In this document: positions 33,705 to 44,529 of the stretch, one piece after another
Layout: each line of letters begins with the position of its first letter
Position numbering within the stretch: the first letter of the stretch is position 1
Assembly (NCBI RefSeq): GCF_009730915.1
Contig: NC_052477.1
Span: forward strand, 12,291,688 to 12,355,687
Length of the DNA stretch: 64,000 nucleotides
Origin: Dioscorea cayenensis subsp. rotundata
Taxonomy: Eukaryota > Streptophyta > Magnoliopsida > Dioscoreales > Dioscoreaceae
Direction of reading: 5' to 3'
Position numbers and translations under genes: made by a program
Notes under the pieces: generated by a model
The model's input: only the letters and a program-made list of their open reading frames with translations
What the model was told of the DNA's origin: nothing
The model's database searches: none

Positions 33705-35525
33705 TGACAAGGTCCCCTTGCGTATATCCCGCAAGTGTACAAGTTTGTTGAAGTAATAATCCTGGATGAGAGGATATCGTATCCACAAGGAGTAGGGAAT
33801 AAAAACACTTAATTCGCTTCTTAGCTATGTGAAAGATGAATAGTGATATGTGTGACAATGATTCAATTCTCAAAAGTAAAAAACAACAAGTAAGAGAGCA
33901 CAAGTAAAGGAGACTGTAAGACAATTGATAAAGATGGGGTACCCGGATATTGCTCCACCTAGGACAATCATTTCAAGTGCAAGAACTTTTTATTATGCTT
34001 CCTAATCAATGCAAGTGAGTCGTGGAAATCCTTAATTACATAGTCCCAAATCTAAGGTCAACTATGCCTAACTCTATACATGTCCCGGAGGAGAGATTGA
34101 ATAACCTCTTAAACTTGCAGTCGCATATAATTGCAATAAGTTCTAGCGATTCCAAGTGATAAATCTCTTCCTAATTGTAGACCTAACCCTTTGGTCCAGG
34201 TGGAAGGTCCCTAACCACAATTAAACCCTAGATACTAAGATCACTTACAGCTTCACTCCATTGCACCCTAACTAAGCCCCAGTGAAGGTCATCCCTTAGA
34301 CCATTCACTCTATTGTGGCCGCAAAGAACTCGAGGAACGGAGGTAGAATCTAACACATCACAGGGGAAAGGGGACGCTCATATACCTCTCGACTTACCCT
34401 CTCAACCCTCTCCAACCTAGCTTTGTCTAACACTCGTGGTGTGTCACTCACTCATAAGAGTTACCAAGAAGAACTCTCAACCCTAGTGTCACTCTAGGGG
34501 AGTATTCATACAATCAAGTCTCCAAGATTGGAACTCACAATAAACATCAATTAATTGAAAGCACAATAAAGGGGTTCAATGAAACGAATACATCCTAGGG
34601 TTCACAAATACCCAAGTACCTACTAGGCGATTAGCTCTCCATGGAGCTAAGTATAATCAAAGAAATAGAATGTAAAAGCAATCAATCCATAGAAAACCCC
34701 CTCGATAGTTGTATCGATGGTCTTGTGGAAAGTCCTCTACTCGTCGTCCAAAGATCCCCTTATCCGGTATAGGATACGCCTCGACGGAAGCTCCCCTATC
34801 AACCATCTTCCAAAGAGATGATGATGTCGGAGCCGTAGAACCTCTCCAAAACCCTAGCCGAAACCCTCTCTCAAGTTGGGGAAAAGTTGGAGAAAAGAAT
34901 GGTGAAATCGGGGCTGAATCGGCTTTAAATAGGGCTGGAATCGGGGATCCACACGCCCCTGTGGACGTCCGTGTGGATTTTCCACACGCTGGTGTGGATT
35001 CTCTGTTTTGCAGCTTTCTCGGCCAGTTGTGAATAGTGCTATTACAGTACTTTGCTACGGTGTTGCTACAGTGCTCTGCTACAGTATCTGACCTGGAATG
35101 CTTCCAGAATCCATACTTTCATCGAGGTAACGCAAACGGGCACACGTTCACGTCGTGGATCGCTTTGTTTCTTAAATGATGGAAAAGTTGGTGGAGATCT
35201 TGTTCTATATGCATAAGTCAGAATGCTTGAGTATGACTGCCCTTGTGCCCCTCCAAATGGTTATGCTCACTCAAATAAAAGGAGGTTGGCACACACTCTA
35301 GCATCTCAAACCCGACCTATGTCTTTGCATTTTAACCTTAGCAAGATTTCCTCCAAAATCAGTGCATTATGATCCACATTGGCTTCTTTCCTTCATAATC
35401 GACCTCACAACCCTACCTGGATAAAAGTAACATAAAAACACATATATTAGTGTAAAAACCCGAGAAATATAATGCTTAACATAAGGAAAGAATGCTTCAC
35501 AATCATATCGCACAAGCACTTATCA
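33705..35525 (-). repeat. Solo LTR (B/D family) with target-site duplication
   Basis: Minus strand begins TGATAAGTGCTTGTG and ends ACCTTGTCA; 1821 bp. Flanks GTCCT (33700-33704) and GCCCT (35526-35530) form a 5-bp target-site duplication with one mismatch. It splits B's GCTACC array: removing it joins 'ggatactagttatg' to 'ccctaatgagagaaag' as in D and G. It contains a GGGCGTG palindrome at 34955-35000. Confidence 0.88.
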
Positions 35526-35530
35526 GCCCT

Positions 35531-35982
35531 AATGAGAGAAAGAACTATCTCATGAGATGTGTGAAAGCTACCACCCCGGTAGAAAGAGCTACCATCTCGA
35601 AAGTGTTAAAGCCATCTTAGCGTTCGCTTTGGAAAGGGCTACCTTAGAGGATGTGTGAAGCTACTACCCTTTTTGAATTGCTGTTACCTTTTGTAGATAA
35701 ATAAGTCCTTTGTACATAGAACTTTGCGGAATATACTTTGGGTTAACTTGAGTGAGTTCACACACTTACAAGATTTTGGGTTTGTCGCTCTTTTTTATTC
35801 AAGTTTTTAGCTAGAGCATTGATTTTACGTATTTAGTGTTGAAATTTCCCGTACTTGTAGAATGAACTCTTTGTATGCTTTGGTGAACCTAAGGCCAAGC
35901 ACTTCCAATGTCTCCTTTATCTATGCGTATAATGTTTTAATCTTCGCTTGAGGACAAGCAAAAGCATAAGTGTGGGGGAGTT
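35531..35982 (+). repeat. Element B GCTACC array and polypurine tract
   Basis: Continues from 33636-33704 across the solo LTR: 'gagctaccatctcgaaagtgt', 'gggctaccttagagg', 'gtgaagctactaccc'. The conserved end 'gcttgaggacaagcaaaagc' and the purine run 'gtgtgggggagtt' at 35970-35982 lead into the LTR. Confidence 0.8.
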
Positions 35983-37839
35983 TGATAAGTGTTTGAGCGA
36001 TAAGAATAGGAAGTGTTCTTTCCTTGTGTTGAGCATTACTTTTCTCGGGTTTTAACGCTAATATGGGTGTATTTATGTTACTTTTATGCAGGTAGGGTTG
36101 TGAGGCCGATTATGAGAGAAAGAAGCCAATGTGGGTCGTAATGCACAAATTTTAGAGGAAATCTTGCTAAAGGTTCAAACGCGAAGACATAGGTCGGGTT
36201 CCAGATGCAGGAATGTGTGCCAACCTCCTCGTACTTGAGTTAGCACAACTATTTGGAGGGGCACAAGGGCAGTCGCATTCAAGCATTCTGACTTGTGTAT
36301 ATAGAACAAGACCTCCACCAATATGTTCGTTATTGAAGAAGCAAGGCAATCCACGATGTAAACGTGTTCACGTTTGCGTTACCTCGATGAAAGTATGGAT
36401 TCATGAGTATTTCAGGTAGGCACTATAGCAGGGCACTATAGAAAACACTGTAGCAAAGATACAGTAGTAGCACTGCTTACAGCCGGCCGAGAAAACAGGG
36501 AAAAAGAGAATCCACACGGGCGTGTGGAAATTCCACTTGGCCGAGTGAAAAATCCACAGGGGTGCCTACATGGGCGTGTGGATTACCGATTCCAGCCCAT
36601 TAAAAGCTGATTTCAGCCCCAATTTCAGCATTCTTTACTCCATCTTTTCCGCAACTTGAGAGAGGACGACAGCTAGGGTTTTGAGAGATATTGGGTAGGG
36701 CTTCGGAGAGGTTCTACGGCTCCGACATCGCGCGCCGTTTGGAAGAAGGTTAGTGGGAGAGCTTTCGTCAGCACCGATCCGGCGAGATGTATCCTAGGTC
36801 AGGCAAAGGGACCCTTGCGACGAGTAGAGGACTCTCCACAAGACCATCGCCACGACTAACAAGGCGATTTTTCTATGGATGCTTTGTTTTTACATTCGAT
36901 TTCATTGATTGTATCTAGCTCCATGGAGAGCTAAACCCCTAGTGGATACTTGGGTATTTGTGAACCCTAGGATGTATTCGTTTCATTGAACCCCTGTATT
37001 GTGCTTTCAATTAATTGATGTTTATTGTAAGTTTCAATATTGGAGACTTGATTGTATGAATACTCCTCTAGAGTGACACTAGGGTTGAGAGTTCTTCTTG
37101 GTAACTCTTATGAGTGAGTGACACACCATGAATGTTAGAGAATGCTAGATTGGAGAGGGTTGAGAGGATGAGTCAAGAGGTAGCGTAGCGTCCCCATTCC
37201 CCTCCGGTGTGATCTATCCTACCTCCACGTTCCAAGAATTCTTTGCAGCCATAGTAGAGTGAATGGGCTAAGGGATGACCTTCCTCTGGGGCTTAGTTGC
37301 GAGTGCAACGGAGTGAAGCGTTGATGTGATTTTAGCATCTAGGGCTTAATTGTGGCTAGGGATCTTTCACTTGGACCAAAGGGTTAGATCTATACATAGG
37401 AATAGGGTTTATCACTTGGAATCCATAGAGCTCATTGCAATTCTATGCGAGTGTGAGGTTGAGAGGTTATTCAATCTTTCCTCCGGGGCATGTATAGAGT
37501 TAGGCATGGTTGACCTTAGATTTGGGATCATGTAATTAAGGATTTCCATGACTCATTCTTGCATCAATTAGGAAGTTTAATAGAGGGTTCTTGCACCTGA
37601 AACGATTGTCCTAGGCGGATCAGTATCCAAGTACCCCATCTTTATCAATTGTCTTACCTTCTCCTTTACTTGTGCCTTCTATCTTGTTGTTTTTATTTTC
37701 GTTATTTCATATTTTGTCGCACTTATCACTATTTATCTTCCACATTAGTTAAGAAACAACTCAAGTATCTTTATTCCCTACTCTCTGTGGATACGATACC
37801 CACTCATCTGGGATTATTATTTTGACACCCGTACACTTG
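35983..37839 (+). repeat. Element B 3' LTR, main part
   Basis: Starts TGATAAGTGTTTGAGCG after the polypurine tract and aligns with the inverse of 33705-35525. Its end is displaced by the solo LTR at 37840; the last 28 bases are at 39344-39371 (ending GTGTCA). Confidence 0.85.
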
Positions 37840-39338
37840 TGATTGATTCCCCACAAGTGTACGGGATCGCCAAGTAATAACTCATGTGAAGACACGAGGA
37901 TCGTATTCCACGGGGCTAAGGATCTCCTATTACTCCTTCTTGAGCTATTATCAAGCCTAATATCTTAAGCGATGGATTTTACTCTACTAAATATAATTAA
38001 AGCTAAAACGATATTTGCCAACAAATTAGAGAGAACAAGCAATGAGCAAGCAAGAGAATCAATGAAATGCAAAGGCCTATGGATGTGGATCCCCTTGAGG
38101 GGTTATCATGCAACATAGATGATGATCTAAAGATGCAAGGGTAAAATGGACCATGAGATTCCAAGATTAGAACAACCCCAATTTCTCGGCAATTGAACCC
38201 TAATCCCATACGAACATAGATAGGAATTTCTCCCAAATCCATATCCCTACGATTGCATTAAGTATGAGAAAATCTCACTTAGGAGTAAACCTACTCTTCT
38301 TCGGATTAAACCTACATGGAGGGCTACCAAACACCCGATTTCTCGGCGTGATGATACAAGTATCCCCTTCTAATCCATTCATGATCTAATACATGAGAGC
38401 AAGTCACATCTACATGCATCACTCATAAAAGAGCTACGGATTTCTCCTTAGTGTAGCACTTAGCATGAAAACAATGGATTAAATCTCAAAATTACCTAAA
38501 CATGAAATTAACAAGTTATTATCCAACATACAGGATAAAACCCCCCAAGGTTCACCAACACCCGGTGGCCTTGGGGGTCTAGTGTGTCATCATCCCACAA
38601 CAAGCAATACAAACAATCAAAAGATGAAACAAAAGCATAAATGACACTCCCTAGATGAAATGGTGGAGGAGGAGGTGAAGAATATACCGAATGACACTTT
38701 CCCTGCCAAAGGAGTGCCCAATGACGCTTCCTCTAGCCGCGGGTCTCCTTCCTTCAAATCGTGGTAGATCTCCCCTTGAATGAAGTTGCCTTCTTGCCTT
38801 GAGAGTCTTGGACCTTGGGCTTGGATGATCTTCTAGCTTCCTTGCCCTTCTTCTCCTCCCCAAGGTCGCCACAAGCCTCTCAAGTGTCTCCCCAAAATAT
38901 GCCCACAAAAAGTCTAGCCAAAAGTTACTTTTTTGCCCTAAAAGTCAGTATATATACCCCCGGGTCGTACGGGTCGTTTGGGGGTCATATAGCACTCAAA
39001 AACCCTAGATTCACGTTCTATACGGGGTGCATACGGCCTCCATACGGCCTCCATACAGCCCCGTATACTCGGGTAGTATGGAAATCTGGGCAAACACTCT
39101 GAATCATTCCGCTGACTACAGTGCATACGACCCCATACTGGGTAGTATGGGGGTAGTATGAAATTCCTGTTTTCTTCTCTTTTCGCCCAAATGATATCTT
39201 CTTGTTCTCCATGGCTTCCTTATGCCCTACAAAGCAAATAGTAGATGATTAAGCATAAAACGGGCATCAAACCTCATAAAATACATTCAAAGTGAATACG
39301 ATATATATATGAAAACATCTACATTTAGACACTTATCA
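37840..39338 (-). repeat. Solo LTR (E family) with perfect target-site duplication
   Basis: 1499 bp; minus strand begins TGATAAGTGTCTAAATGTAG and ends GGGGAATCAATCA. Flanked by ACTTG at 37835-37839 and 39339-39343. It aligns with the LTR of element E, including the phrase 'catactacccagtatggggg'. It is nested in the last 30 bases of element B's LTR. Confidence 0.9.
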
Positions 39339-39371
39339 ACTTGCGGTTTACATGCATATACGGATGTGTCA

Positions 39372-39500
39372 CTCTTTCTATCGGGGTGGTAGCTTTCACT
39401 CATCCCATGAGATAGCTTTTTTTCTCATTAGGGCATAAGTAGTATCCCACTTATGAGAGTAGCTTCATACTTAATAGGTGCTAGCTCTTTCCACCCCCAA
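39372..39500 (-). repeat. Element D GCTACC array (truncated)
   Basis: On the minus strand: 'aaagagctagcacc', 'gaagctactctcataagtggg', 'aaaagctatctcatggg', 'gtgaaagctaccacccc', then the sequence stops at element B's LTR. Confidence 0.75.
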
Positions 39501-40210
39501 TGCACACCTAAACAATCTATTTTTTTCTTTCTTTTTCGTTTTCCTTTTTTTAAATAGCAAAATGGAACAAGAAACAAAACTAATCAGTCGGGAAATATTT
39601 CTCCAAAAGAGTTTCATGACTGAGTGGTGCACAAATATTCATCGCGCAAAAATTCCTAGAAATTCAAGTAAAAACTAGCGCATGAGAACATTCAATGTTA
39701 AAATATCTCCTAAACTCAAGAATACAAGCATTGCAACTAAGGTGAACAGCCATTGGCTACGTGAGCATGTATGTTAATCAAAAACTTGTGTAAAAAGACA
39801 TGTGCAAAGTGAACTCCCCTCCCCCCCACACACACACTTAAGATGTACATTGCCCTCAATGTACACATGCAAGCACAATAGAAAGTATAGTAATCAAGCA
39901 AATATGTGGGAGTGGGCAATTTAAACAATACTCCCTTGACTCCTAATGTTGCGTTTAATGAAGTTAAATCCTTGGGATTAAAGTTCCAACATGTTATGAA
40001 GCACACACAGCCCACATTGCCAGTGTCCATGACTAGTTCTTAATTCCCATACTGACAAGACCATCTGCACGCATACACAAGAGGATTAAGTGAAGCTCAA
40101 TAAAAATAAAAACAACTCAAGTATATAAAAGATAGAGCAATAAAATACAACTCGAGACAATAAAATGAAAGATAAACTCAGAAGGAAGATCCTTTTTGAG
40201 TAGTGTAAGT
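39501..40210 (-). other. Element D 3' non-coding region
   Basis: Counterpart of 31875-32315 (B) and 50517-51200 (G). It contains 'gtacattgagggcaatgtacatctta' type sequence, a small inverted repeat, at 39842-39870 and a G-run 'gtgtgtgtgggggggagggg' nearby. No coding evidence. Confidence 0.65.
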
Positions 40211-41595
40211 CTAGCAATAATACAAAATAAAATACAAAAACAAGAAAGAAATAAAGAAAAAGAAAGACGCATCAAGCGTCGGTGTTAGCTCTGCTGCTGC
40301 TGCTAGTGGTACATAATTGAATGGTGCCGGTCGTTCTGGTGATGGTGAGGCTTGTGGGGCCGGAAGGGTCCTAGGTCTCCCGATGAAAGGAGAGGACGTG
40401 TCTCGCTCTAATAACTGCAGTATGGCGTCAAGACGCGCCATCATCCTTGCATACTGTGTAACTTGTATAGCCCGGACCTTGGCGATCTCGGTCTAAAGTA
40501 CACTCACAACACTCTCGAGTCTCTCAAAAAGATCATGGGCTCGAGAAGGAGTGAAAAATGGGTACCGGGCGCCAGGGTGTCTCCTGTGCTTGCTGTAAGG
40601 GATGCCCCGGTCTCCATCGGTGCAAACTAAGGCTTAGGAACTTGTCGTGTGCCCTCCGCTACATCCTTTCCACCCTCAGCGGTCCCTGGGGTAGGCATAG
40701 CCAGAATGTATGCTCCAGTCCCATATCTGCTCACTAAACCCATCATCCTAATCGTATCGAGTCCAAGAAGGGAAGGGATGACTGTCTTTTCGGCATCTCG
40801 GATAGCATCCAGAAGACCCATCCCCAGGATGAGTCTAGTGATGTAGGGGCCAGCGAATAATACTCCCACTCTCCCATGCTGACCTTGGTACCTCATGAAG
40901 TCGGTCACTATGTGCCCCAGGTGAATTGGCACATTTTGGACCATGGAATATAGATAGAGTAACACCTGCCGGCTCAAAACACCTATGTTGTCACCTCGGC
41001 CATTCAAAGATCTCCTAAGAACTAAGTGTAAATATCTGTAGCTAAGTCAGGACAAACATGAAGCCTTAGACACTCTCGGTTCATATTGCCCCTATCCACA
41101 TAATACTCGGTATGCTTGATGTGGGGTTAGGGTGCTAGGGTAATCCGTCAGCAAGTATCCATACTCCTCTGTATCTGTGTATGCCTCGTCATACAAGCCA
41201 ATACTAACTAAAAACACAGTTACACTCATCCTAAGTTGACGTCCGAATAATTTAAACTGTATAACATCAATGATGTTGAATCTCCCATACGGCTGATCGA
41301 ACTCGAAGGACGCCAATACCTCCAGTGTCAATGTGCGTATAGCTAGCTCTCAAATCAATAATAATCTCCTCCAGCTTCCCACAGCCAATAGCTCATCAAT
41401 CTCATCGGCTAACTCATCACCTTCCTGAACATCTCTCAGTACACTCAAGTCCACAACATAAGACTGCCCAAATCTGAGCCCCGATAACCGCTCAAATTGA
41501 CTTTGATGCTCGGGATTCGAGAATCCAATGTATGCCTACTCAGGTGAAGTCTCCCTGGAACACTTACCCTCTTGCTTCTTTGACCTGGGAGCCAT
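40211..41595 (-). pseudogene. Athila-type ORF, element D
   Basis: The ATG at 41595 gives MAPRSKKQEGK, then stops. Later blocks mirror element B: 'RTLTLEVLASFEFDQPYGRF', 'IQFKLFGRQLRMSVTVFLVSIGLY', 'MNGRGDNIGV', 'LLYLYSMVQNVPIHLGHIVTDFMRYQG', 'AGPYITRLILGMGLLDA' and an Ala/Pro-rich C-terminus with 'MMARLDAILQLLERDTSS'. Stops near 41540 and 41345, and the frame break between 41007 and 41092, show it is dead. The conserved blocks match B at equal spacing, so both come from one functional ancestor. Function in Athila elements is unknown; the position is that of an env gene. Confidence 0.77.
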
Positions 41596-41639
41596 ATCTA
41601 CAAAATTTAACAATAGAATCGATCAAGAGTGTTCACAAA

Positions 41640-42670
41640 ATAACACTACAGGAATCAACACAGCCCTGTAGAAATTCCACACGCCCGTGTGGATCTGCAG
41701 GACGTGAAAACCGCATGACTGCATGCCAGATATTCAAAAACACATGATAAAAACATTCCTAAACCCCTTCTAAACATGCAATTACCCTTCTAGAATAAAA
41801 ACCAAGCATATTCAGCCACTATAATACAATAAAAGCAAGTAATGGCGAAGAAAAGGGGGATTGAAGGATTACCGACGAGATGAGTTAAAAAGCTTTGAAA
41901 ATGGGCGGGAAATCGAGTAAGAATCCCTCTAAAATAATGGCACAAAGTCAGGAGGATGATCAAGAGTGTTTTTGGAGAGATTTATAGCGCAATGAAGAGG
42001 AGACGCGAAGAGATTTTAAGGAAAACTCGCGTCTCTTTGGAATTCTGCACATCCATACGGGAGTGTGGAAATAACCCACGCCCATGTGTAGCTTCAGGAA
42101 AGCATCCACAGGGGCAGATACACGCCCCTGTGCACTCTCGGGATAACACTCTAATACTCTGAACACTTCCACACGGGCTTACGGAAAATACCCACGCCCG
42201 TGAGCCCGACCCATAAGCGCAGAAGCACGCTCCTGTGGCTTCTCTGTCCAACCAAGAAAATTCTCAAAATGTTTCACATGCCCATGTGGAAATTCCACAC
42301 AGGCGTGGATCCTTACTTGGAAATTCAAAGGGGCAGACGCGCACCCCTCTTTTTTCTCAGGATTGAGGAGAAATTCTCTGTAAAGAACCACACAGGCATG
42401 CGGAAATTACTCGCGCCCGTGCGTTTGTTGACAGAATCATCCACATGAGCGAGTCCACGCCCCTGCGTCTTCTTGGGAAAAATCTCTAAGTCTCTGCAGG
42501 GAAATACACGCCCGTGCGGAAATTCTGCATGGACGTGGACCATCACAAGGTCGCTCAAAGGAGCAAGTCCACACCCTTGTGCCGTCTCTGGATGAGCTCT
42601 GAACAAAAACACATGCCCGTGCGGAAATTCTACACGTGCGTGTCTTTTCTCTTGACACTTAGAAAATTCC
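41640..42670 (-). repeat. Element D array of GGGCGTG / CACGCCC palindromes
   Basis: About ten imperfect units of roughly 100 bases with the same phrases as in element B ('cacgcccgtgtgg', 'cacgggcgtggg', 'acaggggcagatacacgcccctgtg'). It lies in the same place, between hairpin and extra ORF, and is nearly twice as long as in B. Confidence 0.8.
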
Positions 42671-42898
42671 TGAACACAAATATACACTCAGGGCCTACCT
42701 ATCAATGCAATTTTAACTAGAGAAAACATGGAAAACACGCTCAAACAACCAAGATTCTTCGCCACACATGATTAGGCACATGATAACACCACAATGTCCA
42801 TTAGAAAATCACAGCAAAAGCATCTAAGAATCAAGACACCAACACCTAAAGCCTTATTCATGCAAAGACTAAACTAAAAACTAGGAAAACAATAAATA

Positions 42899-42916
42899 CT
42901 TAGGTTGCCTCCCAAG
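42899..42916 (-). promoter_or_regulatory. Conserved hairpin (element D)
   Basis: Minus strand CTTGGGAGGCAACCTAAG. Compared with B and E one C is changed to T, which keeps a G-U pair in the RNA stem. It lies 45 bases beyond the tail stop and is preceded by GACGTTAAACAAGCATTT. Confidence 0.68.
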
Positions 42917-42961
42917 AAATGCTTGTTTAACGTCACTTAGCTTGACGTACCTTGTCTTACC

Positions 42962-43209
42962 TCACGAGGGTTCATAGATGAAGGTTTCCCTCTTACCCAT
43001 GACTTGAAAGCATGATGAACATAGTCTTTTGAAGGTAGAAGGAGAGTTGTCAAGCTTGGTTCCACTTAACAAGGGTTTGTCAACCTTGTTCTGTTCTTGC
43101 ACATTCCCAACAGCCTTGGGCATTTCTTGTGGTGTCTCCTTGCTAGCTTCATCTTCCAGAGCACCTTCATGATTTCGGGAGTAGATGGATTTTTCTCTTC
43201 TAGACCAAG
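42962..43209 (-). pseudogene. Element D polyprotein tail
   Basis: Minus-strand frame reading '...EDEASKETPQEMPKAVG', 'SGTKLDNSPSTFKRLCSSC' and 'VMGKRETFIYEPS' then a stop. It corresponds to the charged tail of element E (ending KLFEPP). It joins the upstream gag-PR across the solo LTR. Confidence 0.65.
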
Positions 43210-44529
43210 TGATAAATGTCTAAATGTACGTATTTTGTATGTACCAATGTGCATGTTTATTGTATTTTATTGAGAACTCGATGCCCTTTTTATGGTTTAA
43301 TCATTTTATTTCATGTTTCAGGCACAAAGAAAGCCTAGGTGAGCTTAACAACGGAATGAAAGAAGAAATCGACATCGAAAATGTCATTTTTGGACCCCGG
43401 GCACTGTACATGCACTGTAGTAGCCCGGAACATGAAAATTTCAGAAAAAGTCTAAGTCTGGATTTCCTTACAGGCAGTATTCTGAGCGTGATGCCACCTG
43501 CAGGGAAGCCCGAGTTCATCCCTTTATAAGCATTGTTAGGGTTTCTTTTGAGAGGCAGAAGCCTTCTTCTTGGAGCTCACCACCACCACACCAAATCGGA
43601 GCTACAAGTAAGGTTTTGAGGGCATTTCCATGGAGGATTCGATGAGGAGAGCGCGATTTTGGGCGAGATCTACTCCTAGGGCTTGTGTAGATGAGGTTGA
43701 AGACAAGGGAAGCCACCTCTTGTGTGGCGTCTTTGGAAGCTTCTCGGCCTTCATTCCATGGATTTCTTGTTGTATTTGATGACTATGAACAACTAAACCC
43801 CAAGGTCACCAGATGTAGGTGAACCTTGGGGGTAAACTTGTGCTTGTATGGATGCTTGGTTCTTTCTATTGTATTTTGGCTTGTTTGTGATCCTTGCTTA
43901 GTGTATTTGAATGCTTTGGTATGCATGAGAACTCAGTGTATTAATTCTTAGGAAATGCTAGGTTGCATGACCATTGCCCTAGTGTTAGACTCACTAAGCT
44001 TGGAAGGGAAACACATAAAAATACGCCGTGACCATCGGGTATTTATACCTTTCCAATTCTAGGGTTAAGTATTAGCTTGTATTCTAACCCTAACTTGAGG
44101 AAACCACCTTTCCCATTGCAATCATAGGAGGATTTGGGCAGAAGAGATTTTGTATACAATACTCGTACCGGATTAGGGGTCAATCTCTGTGACCATCGGG
44201 TTTGATCTAATCTAGGGTTTTCTCGGTCCAACTAGCCAATTGCATGTTAGTTCTGGCATCTTGCACACTTTAGTAGCCCCTGAGAGGATCCTCATCCGCG
44301 ACCATTTTCTTTCCTTGATTATCCCCTCGTATTTTGCCTTCATTGTTAGCATTTTATTTGCATTTTACTTGTTTATTTGTTTTATCACTATCACATTCAA
44401 ACTTGGAGGTTAAACAACATAGCGAAGAGGAAGTAAGAGTAGCTTCTTGGGCCCTTGGGAATATGACTCCCTCGTGCTCGCACGAGGGGTATTGCTTGGC
44501 GATCCCGTACACTTGCAGGAAAGCGATCA
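43210..44529 (+). repeat. Solo LTR inside element D's gag-PR gene
   Basis: 1320 bp, TGATAAATGTCTAAATG... to ...GGAAAGCGATCA. It contains the shared 'ggcgatcccgtacacttgca' end. Flanks CCAAG and AGTTT do not form a 5-bp duplication; only AG could be shared. The reading of element D resumes on both sides. Confidence 0.78.

Larger units (their letters stand above)
28467..39371 (+). mobile_element. Element B: Athila-like element, 3' part with extra ORF and LTR
   Basis: Starts at the polyprotein tail where element A inserted. In order it holds the conserved hairpin, a GGGCGTG palindrome array, the Athila-type ORF (29869-31874), a 3' non-coding region, a GCTACC array, a polypurine tract and a 3' LTR beginning at 35983. 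Later insertions split it: a hAT-like MITE (29917-30564), an inverted gag fragment (about 32316-33628), a solo LTR (33705-35525), and a second solo LTR (37840-39338) inside its own LTR. The gag-pol region lies left of element A or has been lost. Confidence 0.75.
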
